A stretch of 64,000 nt of DNA, taken from an uncultured Clostridia bacterium (GTDB taxonomy: Bacteria > Bacillota > Clostridia > Christensenellales > Aristaeellaceae). This document shows positions 7,047 through 14,716 of this stretch, piece by piece. The stretch's first letter is position 1; each line of letters begins with the position of its first letter. The position numbers were made by a program, and so were the translations under genes. The stretch lies in assembly GCA_934647235.1 (NCBI GenBank), contig CAKUFG010000012.1, positions 16,508 to 80,507 on the forward strand, written 5' to 3'. Below the pieces are notes generated by a model. That model searched no databases. It saw only the letters and a list, made by a program, of their open reading frames with translations, and was not told where the DNA came from.

Positions 7047-8585
7047 ATGTCAGATGAATCCCAAATTACCCCATATAAGGCGTTTGTGAATTGCATCAAG
7101 ATGGGCGATGAGCTCAATAGCGACGATGGAGATGAACTGCTGGAAATTGTCGAAGGTGAATTTGACAGGAAGCTGGCGAACGGTCTTCGCTGGAGAGTCT
7201 TTTCTCTGGACACAGAGACGTCCTTTGATCATGAAGATGAAAATGAGGAAGCAAAACCTCGTCTGCCTGAAAATGAAAAGAAAGTCAATCCGGAGCCGAT
7301 TGGAAATGTAATGGAAGGCGATAAACCAAAGGAGGAACCTAGCGATGCTGCAGATGCGGTCAAAGCAGAGACTGAAGCAAATAGCAGCAATCATGAAGAC
7401 GGCTCGCCTGACGCTGACGATAGCCTTGATAAGCCTGTGTCGATCGATTCCGACGAGGATTATGTAATCGCACGAAATTGTAAAGAAAGCAGCGGGCTGC
7501 CTTCACTGAATAAAATTAAAGCAGCATTCAACAGTATTAATGGAGCCCTGCTGTTGGATATCTTTACCTTGCCCAAAATCCGCCGCCATGCTTCTGGAAA
7601 TGCTGGCGTGCATGAAATACCGGCTGCGGAAAAGCTCAGCAGTATCAGCTATAAAGAAACAACAACAACGATGCCGACCATAAAAAGGAGGATTCAGAAA
7701 ATGACTCAACAAATCAGCGTTCCCGGCGCCAGCGCTGCTTCGCAGACTTCCTTCCCTGATTTTTCCGGATATCCGGAAAATGCATACAAGCTTCCCGGTA
7801 CGTTCAATGGCGTTGAGCAGAACCCTGGAGTGCGCATTACGGATGAGGAACTGACCAAAGGCGTTTTGCTTCTGGGAAGTACTGCAAGCGGAAAAACGAA
7901 CACGATGACGATGCTCGCCGGCCAGGTGCTCGCACAGCTTGAAAATAATGATATCGCTGTATTCCTTGATGTCCTGGGCGGCTATAAGGAGCTTTTCTGC
8001 CGCAGGGGGGATGGATATCTTGATGCGGCGACAAACTTCTTTGTGTGGATGCAGGGAGTAGACGACGGTAAGTCAACGCCTGTTTCGCCTGCTGTGTTTG
8101 GGCCAAGAGGCAGCGGACATGCGCTCTTTTTTGAGTTTGATCCGAGGACTATGGATGCTCAGAAGCGTGGAATTTCGCTGTTCATTGACAGTTTGATTGC
8201 AGATCGTGCGGAGCATCCGACCGGGAAGACCTATTTGTTCTTGGACGATTTTGCGATGCTTCCGGGGCTTCGGCATTTGGATAAGGCGCTGGATCAGTTT
8301 TGCGTCATCGCCGCGCTTCAGGGCATCGGGCAGCTGCAAAAGCAGTATTCCGAAGAAGAAGCCAAGCAGATTCTGGATTCTTTCCAGTCTGTAATCGCAT
8401 TCAAATGCGCGGAAGACAGCGTCCGGTGGCTGCAGGAGAAGATGGGGCGTGGGAGCGACCATAAACAGCCCAGCATTGAACTGCAGGAGGTACAGCAGCT
8501 TATGCGGGGCGAGGCTTTTGTAAAGCTGGTCAATCATCCTGTGTTCAAGTATTGTTTCAGCCCCATCGATGGTATTTGCCTATAA
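7047..8585 (+). CDS. VirD4/TraG-like P-loop ATPase (type IV coupling protein family), soluble
   Basis: 512 residues. Residues 1-75 are a small charged domain (ITPYKAFVNCIKMGDEL, LLEIVEGEFDRKLANGLRWRVF), 75-150 an acidic low-complexity linker, and 240-510 a RecA-like ATPase: Walker A GSTASGKT at 277-284, Walker B YLFLDDF at 396-402, and a C-terminal motif (LQGIGQLQKQYSEEEAKQIL then FKCAEDSVRWLQEKMG) matching the TraG/VirD4 region that reads LQ..AQL...YG..EA..IL in coupling proteins. No membrane helix is seen, unlike classical coupling proteins. There is no good ribosome binding site before the ATG at 7047, and the open frame extends upstream to a TGA at 6990. It overlaps or abuts the membrane metalloprotease-like gene. 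It probably moves DNA or protein substrates; the partner is unknown. Confidence 0.7.
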   Translation: MSDESQITPYKAFVNCIKMGDELNSDDGDELLEIVEGEFDRKLANGLRWRVFSLDTETSFDHEDENEEAKPRLPENEKKVNPEPIGNVMEGDKPKEEPSDAADAVKAETEANSSNHEDGSPDADDSLDKPVSIDSDEDYVIARNCKESSGLPSLNKIKAAFNSINGALLLDIFTLPKIRRHASGNAGVHEIPAAEKLSSISYKETTTTMPTIKRRIQKMTQQISVPGASAASQTSFPDFSGYPENAYKLPGTFNGVEQNPGVRITDEELTKGVLLLGSTASGKTNTMTMLAGQVLAQLENNDIAVFLDVLGGYKELFCRRGDGYLDAATNFFVWMQGVDDGKSTPVSPAVFGPRGSGHALFFEFDPRTMDAQKRGISLFIDSLIADRAEHPTGKTYLFLDDFAMLPGLRHLDKALDQFCVIAALQGIGQLQKQYSEEEAKQILDSFQSVIAFKCAEDSVRWLQEKMGRGSDHKQPSIELQEVQQLMRGEAFVKLVNHPVFKYCFSPIDGICL

Positions 8586-8610
8586 AGGGCGAAGAAAGGC
8601 TGCAGCACAC

Positions 8611-9771
8611 ATGAGCATGAAAAATCAAGAAATTGGCAAACGAGCAAGGCCCAAGGCGAAAACGCGCTATGGGCAAGAAAACTTGCTGCTCTCGTTCATT
8701 CGTTTGATTATGCCGGTAGCGCTGATGTGCGTTCTGAGCTTTCGGATCTGCAGCGCATATATTCCCGTTCTGAATATAGAAATATCCCAAACTGTGATGC
8801 AATGCATTTCAATTGTATTGCATTTTACCTCAGTGTTTTTCGGTGTGCATGAAAAATACCCCAGGGGCTGGCCTTACGAGCTCAGCTGCAGCTTTCTTGC
8901 GACAGAAATTGTTTTGTTCCTTTGCTTCATCCAATACCAGTTTGCCGCTGCGTGCACCCTGCTGGGCGTTCTGATTTGCTTTTTTGCCTGGCTGCTGATC
9001 TATGCGCGCAAGGAGCTTGACCTGATGTATTTTTCCGCAAGCCTTCCGATGCCGCTGCTCGACGATATAAGCGCATCCTTGAAAAGCGATGGAACGGAAC
9101 GCCGGTGTTTTCTGGTGGCGCTGCGGCGCTATATGACGATTGCAGCGGCGATCCTGCTGTCTGTTCCCGCGCTGCTGACGCTGATTGTATACTGCAGGGA
9201 AGGCGGCGTTAAGCAAACCGGCCAGACGAATGCAGTGATTGAAGCGAGCAGCGCAAATCAAATGCTGCTGAACATGGACACGATGCGGCTGTTTCAGAAT
9301 GAAATCTGGAACAACTTAAGCGAGCAGGAGAGGATCGACGCGCTGCAGGTTGTTGCGGACATTGAGACAAACCATCTGGGCATCGCTCCGGTTGTTGTGG
9401 CTAACAAAGCCCTGGAAGCACATGCCACTGGCACCTATCAGCATCCGCAGAGAGTTGTTTATATTGACATGTTCAGGCACGGCGATGATGAACCGATTGA
9501 GGCAATCATCACGATTCTGCACGAGTGCCGGCATGCTTTTCAGTATGACTGCGTAGACTCCTTGGATTGGGAGGACCAGGGCACACAAAACGGTATCTAC
9601 TATGCGCAGGCGCGCCAGTGGCGATATGAACAGGACCACTATATATTCAGTACCGAAAGCGAGGAGGGGTATTATGACCAGGCGATTGAAAGGGATGCAA
9701 GGCAATATGCGGATGAAGGCATCGGCACATACTGGCAGTATATCAGCCTGAGTGATTTGCCCGCTCGGTAA
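8611..9771 (+). CDS. Membrane protein with C-terminal HExxH (zincin-like) domain
   Basis: 386 residues from the ATG at 8611 (an in-frame ATG at 8569 would overlap the previous gene and lacks a binding site). About five membrane segments lie between residues 25 and 200, with two adjacent helices near 65-135 and another near 175-200. Residues 225-386 form a soluble domain with TILHECRHAFQYD, where H304, E305 and H308 match the HExxH zinc site, and E360 in AIERDARQYA is a candidate third ligand as in gluzincins. The likely function is a membrane-anchored metallopeptidase, with the catalytic domain after the last helix. No family name can be given with confidence. It is co-oriented with the VirD4-like ATPase in an AT-richer segment next to tRNA-Arg. 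Confidence 0.65.
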   Translation: MSMKNQEIGKRARPKAKTRYGQENLLLSFIRLIMPVALMCVLSFRICSAYIPVLNIEISQTVMQCISIVLHFTSVFFGVHEKYPRGWPYELSCSFLATEIVLFLCFIQYQFAAACTLLGVLICFFAWLLIYARKELDLMYFSASLPMPLLDDISASLKSDGTERRCFLVALRRYMTIAAAILLSVPALLTLIVYCREGGVKQTGQTNAVIEASSANQMLLNMDTMRLFQNEIWNNLSEQERIDALQVVADIETNHLGIAPVVVANKALEAHATGTYQHPQRVVYIDMFRHGDDEPIEAIITILHECRHAFQYDCVDSLDWEDQGTQNGIYYAQARQWRYEQDHYIFSTESEEGYYDQAIERDARQYADEGIGTYWQYISLSDLPAR

Positions 9772-9810
9772 TGCTGCAGACGTCAGCCTGGGCATAGCTG
9801 CTTCAACGAA

Positions 9811-9850
9811 GAACCAAAGCCACCGGCTCAGCCGGTAGCTTTGGTTCTTT
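9811..9850. terminator. Bidirectional terminator ending the island
   Basis: Stem GAACCAAAGC (9811-9820) / GCTTTGGTTC (9838-9847) with an inner ACCGGCT/AGCCGGT stem, then TTTT. It serves the island genes and, in reverse, the isomerase operon. Confidence 0.85.
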
Positions 9851-9879
9851 TGAGTGCTGATGGCGAATTAGCGCAAAGC

Positions 9880-10803
9880 TCAATACTTCGCCAGCGCTTC
9901 CGCATCGGCAAACAGCTCGTCCGACAGCAGATATTCGCCCAGCGTGTAGGAGAAGCGGATCAGATCGCCCTGGATGCGCATGGGGAAGGGCGAGGTGAGA
10001 TTCTGCGTTTCAAAGGAGAAATCGTGCGCGTAGTTGATTTCGCGCAGCGCGGCCACCAGCGCGGGCCAATCGATGGTGCCCATGAAGGGGGCGATGTGCT
10101 CGTCGCGGTCGCCGGCATGGTTATCGTTGATGTGCGTGGCGCGCAGGCGGCTGCCCAGGCGGCGCACGCAATCGGCGGGGCTGTAGCCGCTGGTGTGAGC
10201 GTGGCCCGTATCCAGACACGCGCCTACATCCGGGGCGTTGATCGCATCGATCAGCTCAATCAGGTTATCGATGTTGGAAAACGGCGAGGGGCCCTTGCCC
10301 AGTGTGTTCATGTTTTCAATGGCCATGCCCACATGATGCGCGTGGAAGAATTCATGCCAGCGGCGGAAGTAGGCAAGGTTGGCGCGCTTGCTCTCATCCA
10401 GCAGCAGCCGGCCGTTTTCCATCACCGTGAAGGGATGCACCACCAGGTATTCCACGCCCAGTATTTCGGCCGCCAGCACGCTGCGGCGCATCATTTCCTC
10501 GCCGAAATCGCCGCCGGGCACTTCGCCGGGGGCAACCGGCCCGCCGATGCTGAAATACGCATGACCCTGCAGAAAGCGCACGCCGATATCATCGGCCAGC
10601 TTGCGCCAGGCATGCGCCTGCTCCTCCCAGTTGTCCTCGGTCATGGGGGCAAAGCGCTTGCCCGCGCGGCTCATGCCGCACAGGTTTACATCCAGATAGC
10701 GATAGCCCGCTGCCGCGCACGTGCTGACCGCGTGCTCAAAGGATACCATGTAGGGCTTGCCGTGATCAAAATTCATGATATTGGTAGAAGTGGAAAGCCG
10801 CAT
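9880..10803 (-). CDS. Sugar phosphate isomerase/epimerase family protein (TIM barrel, AP endonuclease 2 fold)
   Basis: A 307-residue protein of the xylose isomerase-like TIM-barrel superfamily. Typical metal-site segments are visible: AIENMN (Glu) near residue 160, ACLDTGHAHTSG (Asp, His) near 195, THINDNHAGDRDEH near 230, and SFETQNL (Glu) near 265. Family members isomerise or epimerise sugars and inositols, or oxidise-eliminate glycosides with partner enzymes; the exact substrate is unknown. AAGGAGGGG precedes the ATG. It follows the FAD oxidoreductase gene by 15 bases, so the two form an operon and probably act on the same carbohydrate-derived compound. Confidence 0.85.
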   Translation of the reverse strand: MRLSTSTNIMNFDHGKPYMVSFEHAVSTCAAAGYRYLDVNLCGMSRAGKRFAPMTEDNWEEQAHAWRKLADDIGVRFLQGHAYFSIGGPVAPGEVPGGDFGEEMMRRSVLAAEILGVEYLVVHPFTVMENGRLLLDESKRANLAYFRRWHEFFHAHHVGMAIENMNTLGKGPSPFSNIDNLIELIDAINAPDVGACLDTGHAHTSGYSPADCVRRLGSRLRATHINDNHAGDRDEHIAPFMGTIDWPALVAALREINYAHDFSFETQNLTSPFPMRIQGDLIRFSYTLGEYLLSDELFADAEALAKY

Positions 10804-10818
10804 ATTTAACCCCTCCTT

Positions 10819-12657
10819 TTAGGCGTATACGCGCACTTCAAAGATGCGCGCCTCGCCTGCGCCGTTGGTGGCGCGCACCGTTACGCGCACCGTATCGCAT
10901 TCCTCGCCCTCAAACTGCACATGGCACAGGCGCTGATAATTATCGCGCAGCTGCTTACAGGCAACCACCTTGCCGCCGCGCAGCAGCTCTACATCATAAT
11001 CGCGCGCCAGCTCCACCGGCACGCCCACCTGCTGCTGACGGATGCGGCGGGAGGACAGGGAAATCTTTTTTTCCAGGTTGAAGTTGGAATCAAACACCAG
11101 TTGCACGGTGCGCACGGGGGCGGGCGCGGCCAGCGACAGCTGCAGCCATTCACCCTGCGCGCTCAGCCCATCCGAATGCCAGGCGTTGGTGCAGCCGTTG
11201 ATATCGCGGGTGACGCCGGTGAGCACATTGGCGGCGGGATAATTCTCCTGCGCGCTGGAAGCCGTCACGGCGGCGGTCTGTGCCAGATCGGCCTTGTCTG
11301 TGTTTGTAAAGCCGGGAATATAGCAGTCATCGCGGATCAGCGTCTGCTGCAGCTCAGCGATATCGATCGCGCGGATATCGCAGCCCTTCCGGATGGCCTG
11401 CGCGGCCGCCGTGCCGATGGCCTGGCCGCCGATGGCGCAGGTGCCCATCACGCGGCTGGTAGCCATGGCCAGCTTGGAGGCGCTCAGCGCGCGGCCGCCG
11501 ATATACAGGTTTTTGAAGCCCTTGGCCAGGTAGGAGCGGTAGGGGATGGTGTACGCGCCGTCAAATTCGTAGACAAACGACGGAATCTTATCAAAGGCGT
11601 ACAGGCCGCCGGGAACGTGGTTATCCACATGCCAGCCGCCGTAGGCCACAGCGTCGTCAAAGATGCGGTTGCCCAGCACGTCGTTTTCGTTGAGCATGTA
11701 GTCGCCCTCCAGACGGCGGCTTTCGCGCACGCCGGGCAGCATGCCTACCCATACCAGCTCGTAGTTTTCCGCGCCGTGGTCGCCGCCGTTCTTGATGTGA
11801 TCCCACACGCCGTATACTGCGCGCACCAGCTGATCGCGGATGTCCTCATACTCGCTGATGATATCGGCGCTTTCGCCGCCGATTTCGATCCACCAGTAGC
11901 CGTAATCCTGGCAGTAGCCGTCAAAGAGCATCCAGATTTCGTTTTCGCTGGCCTTGGCCAGCACTTCCTTGGGTACGTCGGCGCTGTGCTTGCGATAGCG
12001 CAGCTGCTCCTCGGTAAAGTGCATGGCGTCCACGGGCGGGATGAACCTGACCGGATGGCCCACGTTGGCGGCCTTGAACAGCAGGGTGTTGCCCATGCGG
12101 TCCTGGTTGGGCTGCTCGGGAGCGTGCGGCTCGTTGAACTCCGCCTTGCCCTCGCTGCCCGTGCGGCTCTTTACGCCCACAAACGCGCCCAGGGTGCCGT
12201 TGCCCGTGCAGTCGGCAAAGATTCTGCCATGAATCAGCAGCCGCTTTTCGGTGCTCATCTGATAGCACTCGATGCAGGTGATTTCGCCGTCCTGGCAGGC
12301 GGCGGCATGCATGGTGGTGTTCAGCAGCAGCGTCAGGTTCTTTTCGTTCCTGGCGGCCTGGAACAGCACCGCATCCCAGATGGAAAAATTATAGCTGTCG
12401 TTCACGCGCTTGTTGCTCAGCATCAGCTCGTGCACGATGCCGCCCTCGCTCAGCTCGGGCTTTTTCATGTTGGCGGTTGCGCCGCAGATGTGCATGCGGA
12501 TTTCGCTGCTGGCGTTGCCGCCCAGCACTGGGCGATCCTGCACCAGGGCGGTCTTCGCGCCGTGGCGCGCGCTGGCGATGGCCGCGCACAGGCCCGTCAT
12601 GCCGCCGCCGACGATCACCACGTCAAAATGCAGCGTTTCTTCCTTAAATCCGATCAT
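10819..12657 (-). CDS. FAD-dependent oxidoreductase with C-terminal discoidin-like domain
   Basis: 612 residues from the ATG at 12655-12657, chosen because GGAGG lies 5 bases before it; the open frame extends further upstream but without protein-like sequence. Residues 8-40 form the FAD-binding dinucleotide fold (VVIVGGGMTGLCAAIASARHGAKTAL), residues up to about 430 match the FAD_oxidored family, with the C-terminal FAD motif NLYIGGRALSASKLAMATSRVMGTC. Residues 455-612 look like a discoidin/F5-F8-type beta-sandwich (NAWHSDGLSAQGEWLQLSLA), often carbohydrate binding. First gene of a two-gene operon with the isomerase. A role in oxidising a sugar or cyclitol is inferred. Confidence 0.85.
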   Translation of the reverse strand: MIGFKEETLHFDVVIVGGGMTGLCAAIASARHGAKTALVQDRPVLGGNASSEIRMHICGATANMKKPELSEGGIVHELMLSNKRVNDSYNFSIWDAVLFQAARNEKNLTLLLNTTMHAAACQDGEITCIECYQMSTEKRLLIHGRIFADCTGNGTLGAFVGVKSRTGSEGKAEFNEPHAPEQPNQDRMGNTLLFKAANVGHPVRFIPPVDAMHFTEEQLRYRKHSADVPKEVLAKASENEIWMLFDGYCQDYGYWWIEIGGESADIISEYEDIRDQLVRAVYGVWDHIKNGGDHGAENYELVWVGMLPGVRESRRLEGDYMLNENDVLGNRIFDDAVAYGGWHVDNHVPGGLYAFDKIPSFVYEFDGAYTIPYRSYLAKGFKNLYIGGRALSASKLAMATSRVMGTCAIGGQAIGTAAAQAIRKGCDIRAIDIAELQQTLIRDDCYIPGFTNTDKADLAQTAAVTASSAQENYPAANVLTGVTRDINGCTNAWHSDGLSAQGEWLQLSLAAPAPVRTVQLVFDSNFNLEKKISLSSRRIRQQQVGVPVELARDYDVELLRGGKVVACKQLRDNYQRLCHVQFEGEECDTVRVTVRATNGAGEARIFEVRVYA

Positions 12658-12680
12658 ACGATCCTCCATCCATTTCGATT

Positions 12681-12705
12681 GTTCGATCACTATGTATGAT
12701 CGAAC
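12681..12705. promoter_or_regulatory. Perfect 9-bp inverted repeat (operator candidate)
   Basis: GTTCGATCA (12681-12689) - 7 bases - TGATCGAAC (12697-12705), 24 bases before the oxidoreductase start codon. Related half-sites CGATCATAC overlap the start (12652-12660), and TACGATCATA occurs at 12813-12822. A dimeric repressor site is likely. Confidence 0.55.
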
Positions 12706-12772
12706 GGCGAAAACAGCGCGCCGCAATCCATAAATCGGCAGGCTTTTTTCGCGCAATACGCAGTTCTCTGCT

Positions 12773-12801
12773 ATTTTACCAGCTTTCGGGGCGAATGGCA
12801 A
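12773..12801 (-). promoter_or_regulatory. Promoter of the oxidoreductase-isomerase operon
   Basis: On the minus strand TTGCCA (12801-12796), 17-base spacer, TAAAAT (12778-12773). The predicted transcript start lies upstream of the inverted repeat at 12681-12705, so a bound repressor would act as a roadblock or at a second promoter. Confidence 0.6.
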
Positions 12802-12830
12802 GATGGAATATGTACGATCATATAAAGAAA

Positions 12831-12863
12831 ACGCGCATTCTTCGATCAATCGAAGAATGCGCG
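12831..12863 (-). terminator. Terminator of the cystatin-like gene
   Basis: Stem of 15 bp, CGCGCATTCTTCGAT (12832-12846) with ATCGAAGAATGCGCG (12849-12863); on the minus strand it is followed by TTTTCTTT. Confidence 0.85.
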
Positions 12864-12881
12864 TCGGTACGTTTGAAAGGC

Positions 12882-13277
12882 TTACTCGGCCACGGGCTCC
12901 TGGATGGAGAAGGCGATATCCTCCACGCGCGCCAGCTCGCACGCGCCCTCAATGCTCTGGTACACATACACCAGCGCGTAGGTGGGCTGCGCATCGGGAT
13001 AAACCACGGTCAGGCGGCAAAGCAGGCAGTAATTCATGCCGGCAACCACCTGGCTGGCCAGCAGGGCGATGGGCTCATAGGTGCAGCCCTCCAGGCCCTC
13101 GATGGCCTTGTTGAAGGCGTTCAGCACTTCCTGGGGGATTTCGGCGGGGTTCTCGGTGTTGCTGATCCAGCCGCCCAGCTTCATCATGGGTTCTTCCGCC
13201 AGGGCGGGAGCGAAGGAGACGGTCAGCAGGGTCAGGGCCAGCAGGGTGCAAAGCAGTTTCTTCATCATGGTAATCAC
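12882..13277 (-). CDS. Small secreted protein with cystatin-like QxVxG motif
   Basis: 131 residues. An N-terminal signal peptide (MKKLLCTLLALTLLTVSFAPALA, cleavage after ALA at about residue 27) indicates export. The mature part of about 104 residues has GG at 35-36, then a helix region (EVLNAFNKAIEGL), then QVVAG at 76-80 in a beta-strand context, and a later hydrophobic strand YALVYVY. An N-terminal Gly, one helix and QxVxG in this order and spacing match the cystatin (I25) fold, whose eukaryotic members inhibit papain-like peptidases. Length is also right. Whether it inhibits peptidases is inference. It is monocistronic, with AAAGGA before the ATG and its own terminator. Confidence 0.75.
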   Translation of the reverse strand: MITMMKKLLCTLLALTLLTVSFAPALAEEPMMKLGGWISNTENPAEIPQEVLNAFNKAIEGLEGCTYEPIALLASQVVAGMNYCLLCRLTVVYPDAQPTYALVYVYQSIEGACELARVEDIAFSIQEPVAE

Positions 13278-13363
13278 ATTTCCTTTCTTCTTTTGCAGCG
13301 CCTGAGCGCTTACATCCTGTTAGACGGGCGCGCGGATGGCAGGTTCCGCATTTTCTAAAGTTT

Positions 13364-14566
13364 TTAACGCCCTACGCGCACCTGATCCACCGCGCGGTTG
13401 CGCATCAGCTCCACCGGGTGCGGGGCCAGCTCCACGCGAAAATCCTGCCCCATGCGGCGGATATGCTCCGCTACCACCGCGTGGCTGGGCACGCGCATCA
13501 CATCGGGATTCATGCGCTTCTGATAGCGAAAGAAATCCGCGCCGTTGGGCAGCACGCCTACGGGCAGGCGCTGGCCGCGCCGCAGGGTAACGCCCACCGT
13601 GCGCAGCGCGCCGCGGATGTAGCCCTTGTTGGGCTGCAGAATCAGCGGCGGGGGCAGTTCCTGATCGATAAAGGGCGGCTCCTGCCCTTCATGGGCGCGC
13701 AGATACAGCCGCCGCGCCTTGTGCAGATGCGCACACTGGGCGTAAAACGCCTGATCGTATATGGCGCGCAGGGCGGCGTCCTCCTCCTGTGCGCGCAGAC
13801 CATCCAGCACATAGCACAGCGCATAGGCGCGCAGCGTCAGCGCCTCGCAGGGATCGCCCGCGTGCCCCAGCAGGCTGGCGTATTGGGTGGCATGCTCGGT
13901 CAGAATCAGCGACAGCTCCGCATATAGCGCGCGGGCCTGCTCACGGCTTTCGCCCAGCGCGTCGGCAGCCAGACGGGCGGCATAGCGCGCCGCGCAGGAT
14001 AGTAAAAACAGCGACAGCGGCGTTTGCGGGCCTGCCTGCGCGCGTTCGATGGGCGGCTGTACCTCGTCATAGGGGTGACGGTGCGCGGCGATGCACGGGC
14101 GGCCGGGCATCAGCTCGGCCATGCCGCCCAGCTTTTCATCGGCCGATACGCCGTATTCCAGCGACAGCAGATTGGCCGTGCGGTACAGCATATCGCAGGC
14201 CTCGGGCAGCAGAAAATCCATGGCTGCGCGGGCACGGGGATGCGTTTCGCGCTGGGCCGCGGCGGCGGTCAGCTCAGTCAGCATAAACAGCGCCAGCAGC
14301 ACGCGCTCACAGGGGCGCTCGCGCGGCAGAAGCGAAAGGAATTGCAGTCGCTGCTGCCATTCCACGCGGCGAATCAGCGCGGTCTCGCGCAGAAAATCCG
14401 CGCTTGCGTCCAGCGACGCTTCGGGCATATCCGAAAGCACGGCGGCGGCAAGCATCAGCCGCGCGGTGCGAAGCGGCTGATCCCCGGTCAGCGGTTCGGG
14501 CAAAAGCGACTGCCAATCCTTCAGTCCCTGGCTGATGCGCGGCGGAACGACGGTATATGGATTCAT
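13364..14566 (-). CDS. Conserved helical protein of unknown function (ferritin-like candidate)
   Basis: 400 residues from the ATG at 14564-14566, which follows GGGAGGGG; upstream codons of the open frame are not protein-like. No signal peptide or membrane segment. The sequence is alpha-helical throughout. The segment TEHATQYASLLGHAGDPCEAL near residue 260 and QCAHLHKARRLYLRAHEG near 310 recall ferritin-like helical bundles in which Glu/His pairs hold a di-iron centre, but the second pair lacks the expected Glu, so this is weak. Residue 170-190 has the unusual HRHPYDEVQPPIE. The C-terminal part is beta-rich (RGALRTVGVTLRRGQRLPVG). The function is unknown. Confidence 0.6.
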   Translation of the reverse strand: MNPYTVVPPRISQGLKDWQSLLPEPLTGDQPLRTARLMLAAAVLSDMPEASLDASADFLRETALIRRVEWQQRLQFLSLLPRERPCERVLLALFMLTELTAAAAQRETHPRARAAMDFLLPEACDMLYRTANLLSLEYGVSADEKLGGMAELMPGRPCIAAHRHPYDEVQPPIERAQAGPQTPLSLFLLSCAARYAARLAADALGESREQARALYAELSLILTEHATQYASLLGHAGDPCEALTLRAYALCYVLDGLRAQEEDAALRAIYDQAFYAQCAHLHKARRLYLRAHEGQEPPFIDQELPPPLILQPNKGYIRGALRTVGVTLRRGQRLPVGVLPNGADFFRYQKRMNPDVMRVPSHAVVAEHIRRMGQDFRVELAPHPVELMRNRAVDQVRVGR

Positions 14567-14683
14567 AGGCTCCCCTCCCTGATGACGGCAAGCAAGTTGA
14601 AAACAAAGCTGGATACTCATCAGGATACGCGCAAACGGGGGGCAATATACCGTAGAAAATGGCCAGACTTTTGCGCAGATAAA

Positions 14684-14709
14684 TGAAAAAGAGGGCGAAA
14701 GACCCTCTT
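14684..14709 (-). terminator. Terminator of mnmG
   Basis: Stem AAGAGGG (14689-14695) / CCCTCTT (14703-14709); minus strand continues TTTTTCATTT. Confidence 0.8.
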
Positions 14710-14716
14710 GAAAAGA

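Noticed and set aside
6591..9860. Duplicated tRNA 3' end as an attachment site
   Set aside because: No second copy of the TTCGAATCCCGCGGGGC segment occurs at the far side of the island within the window.
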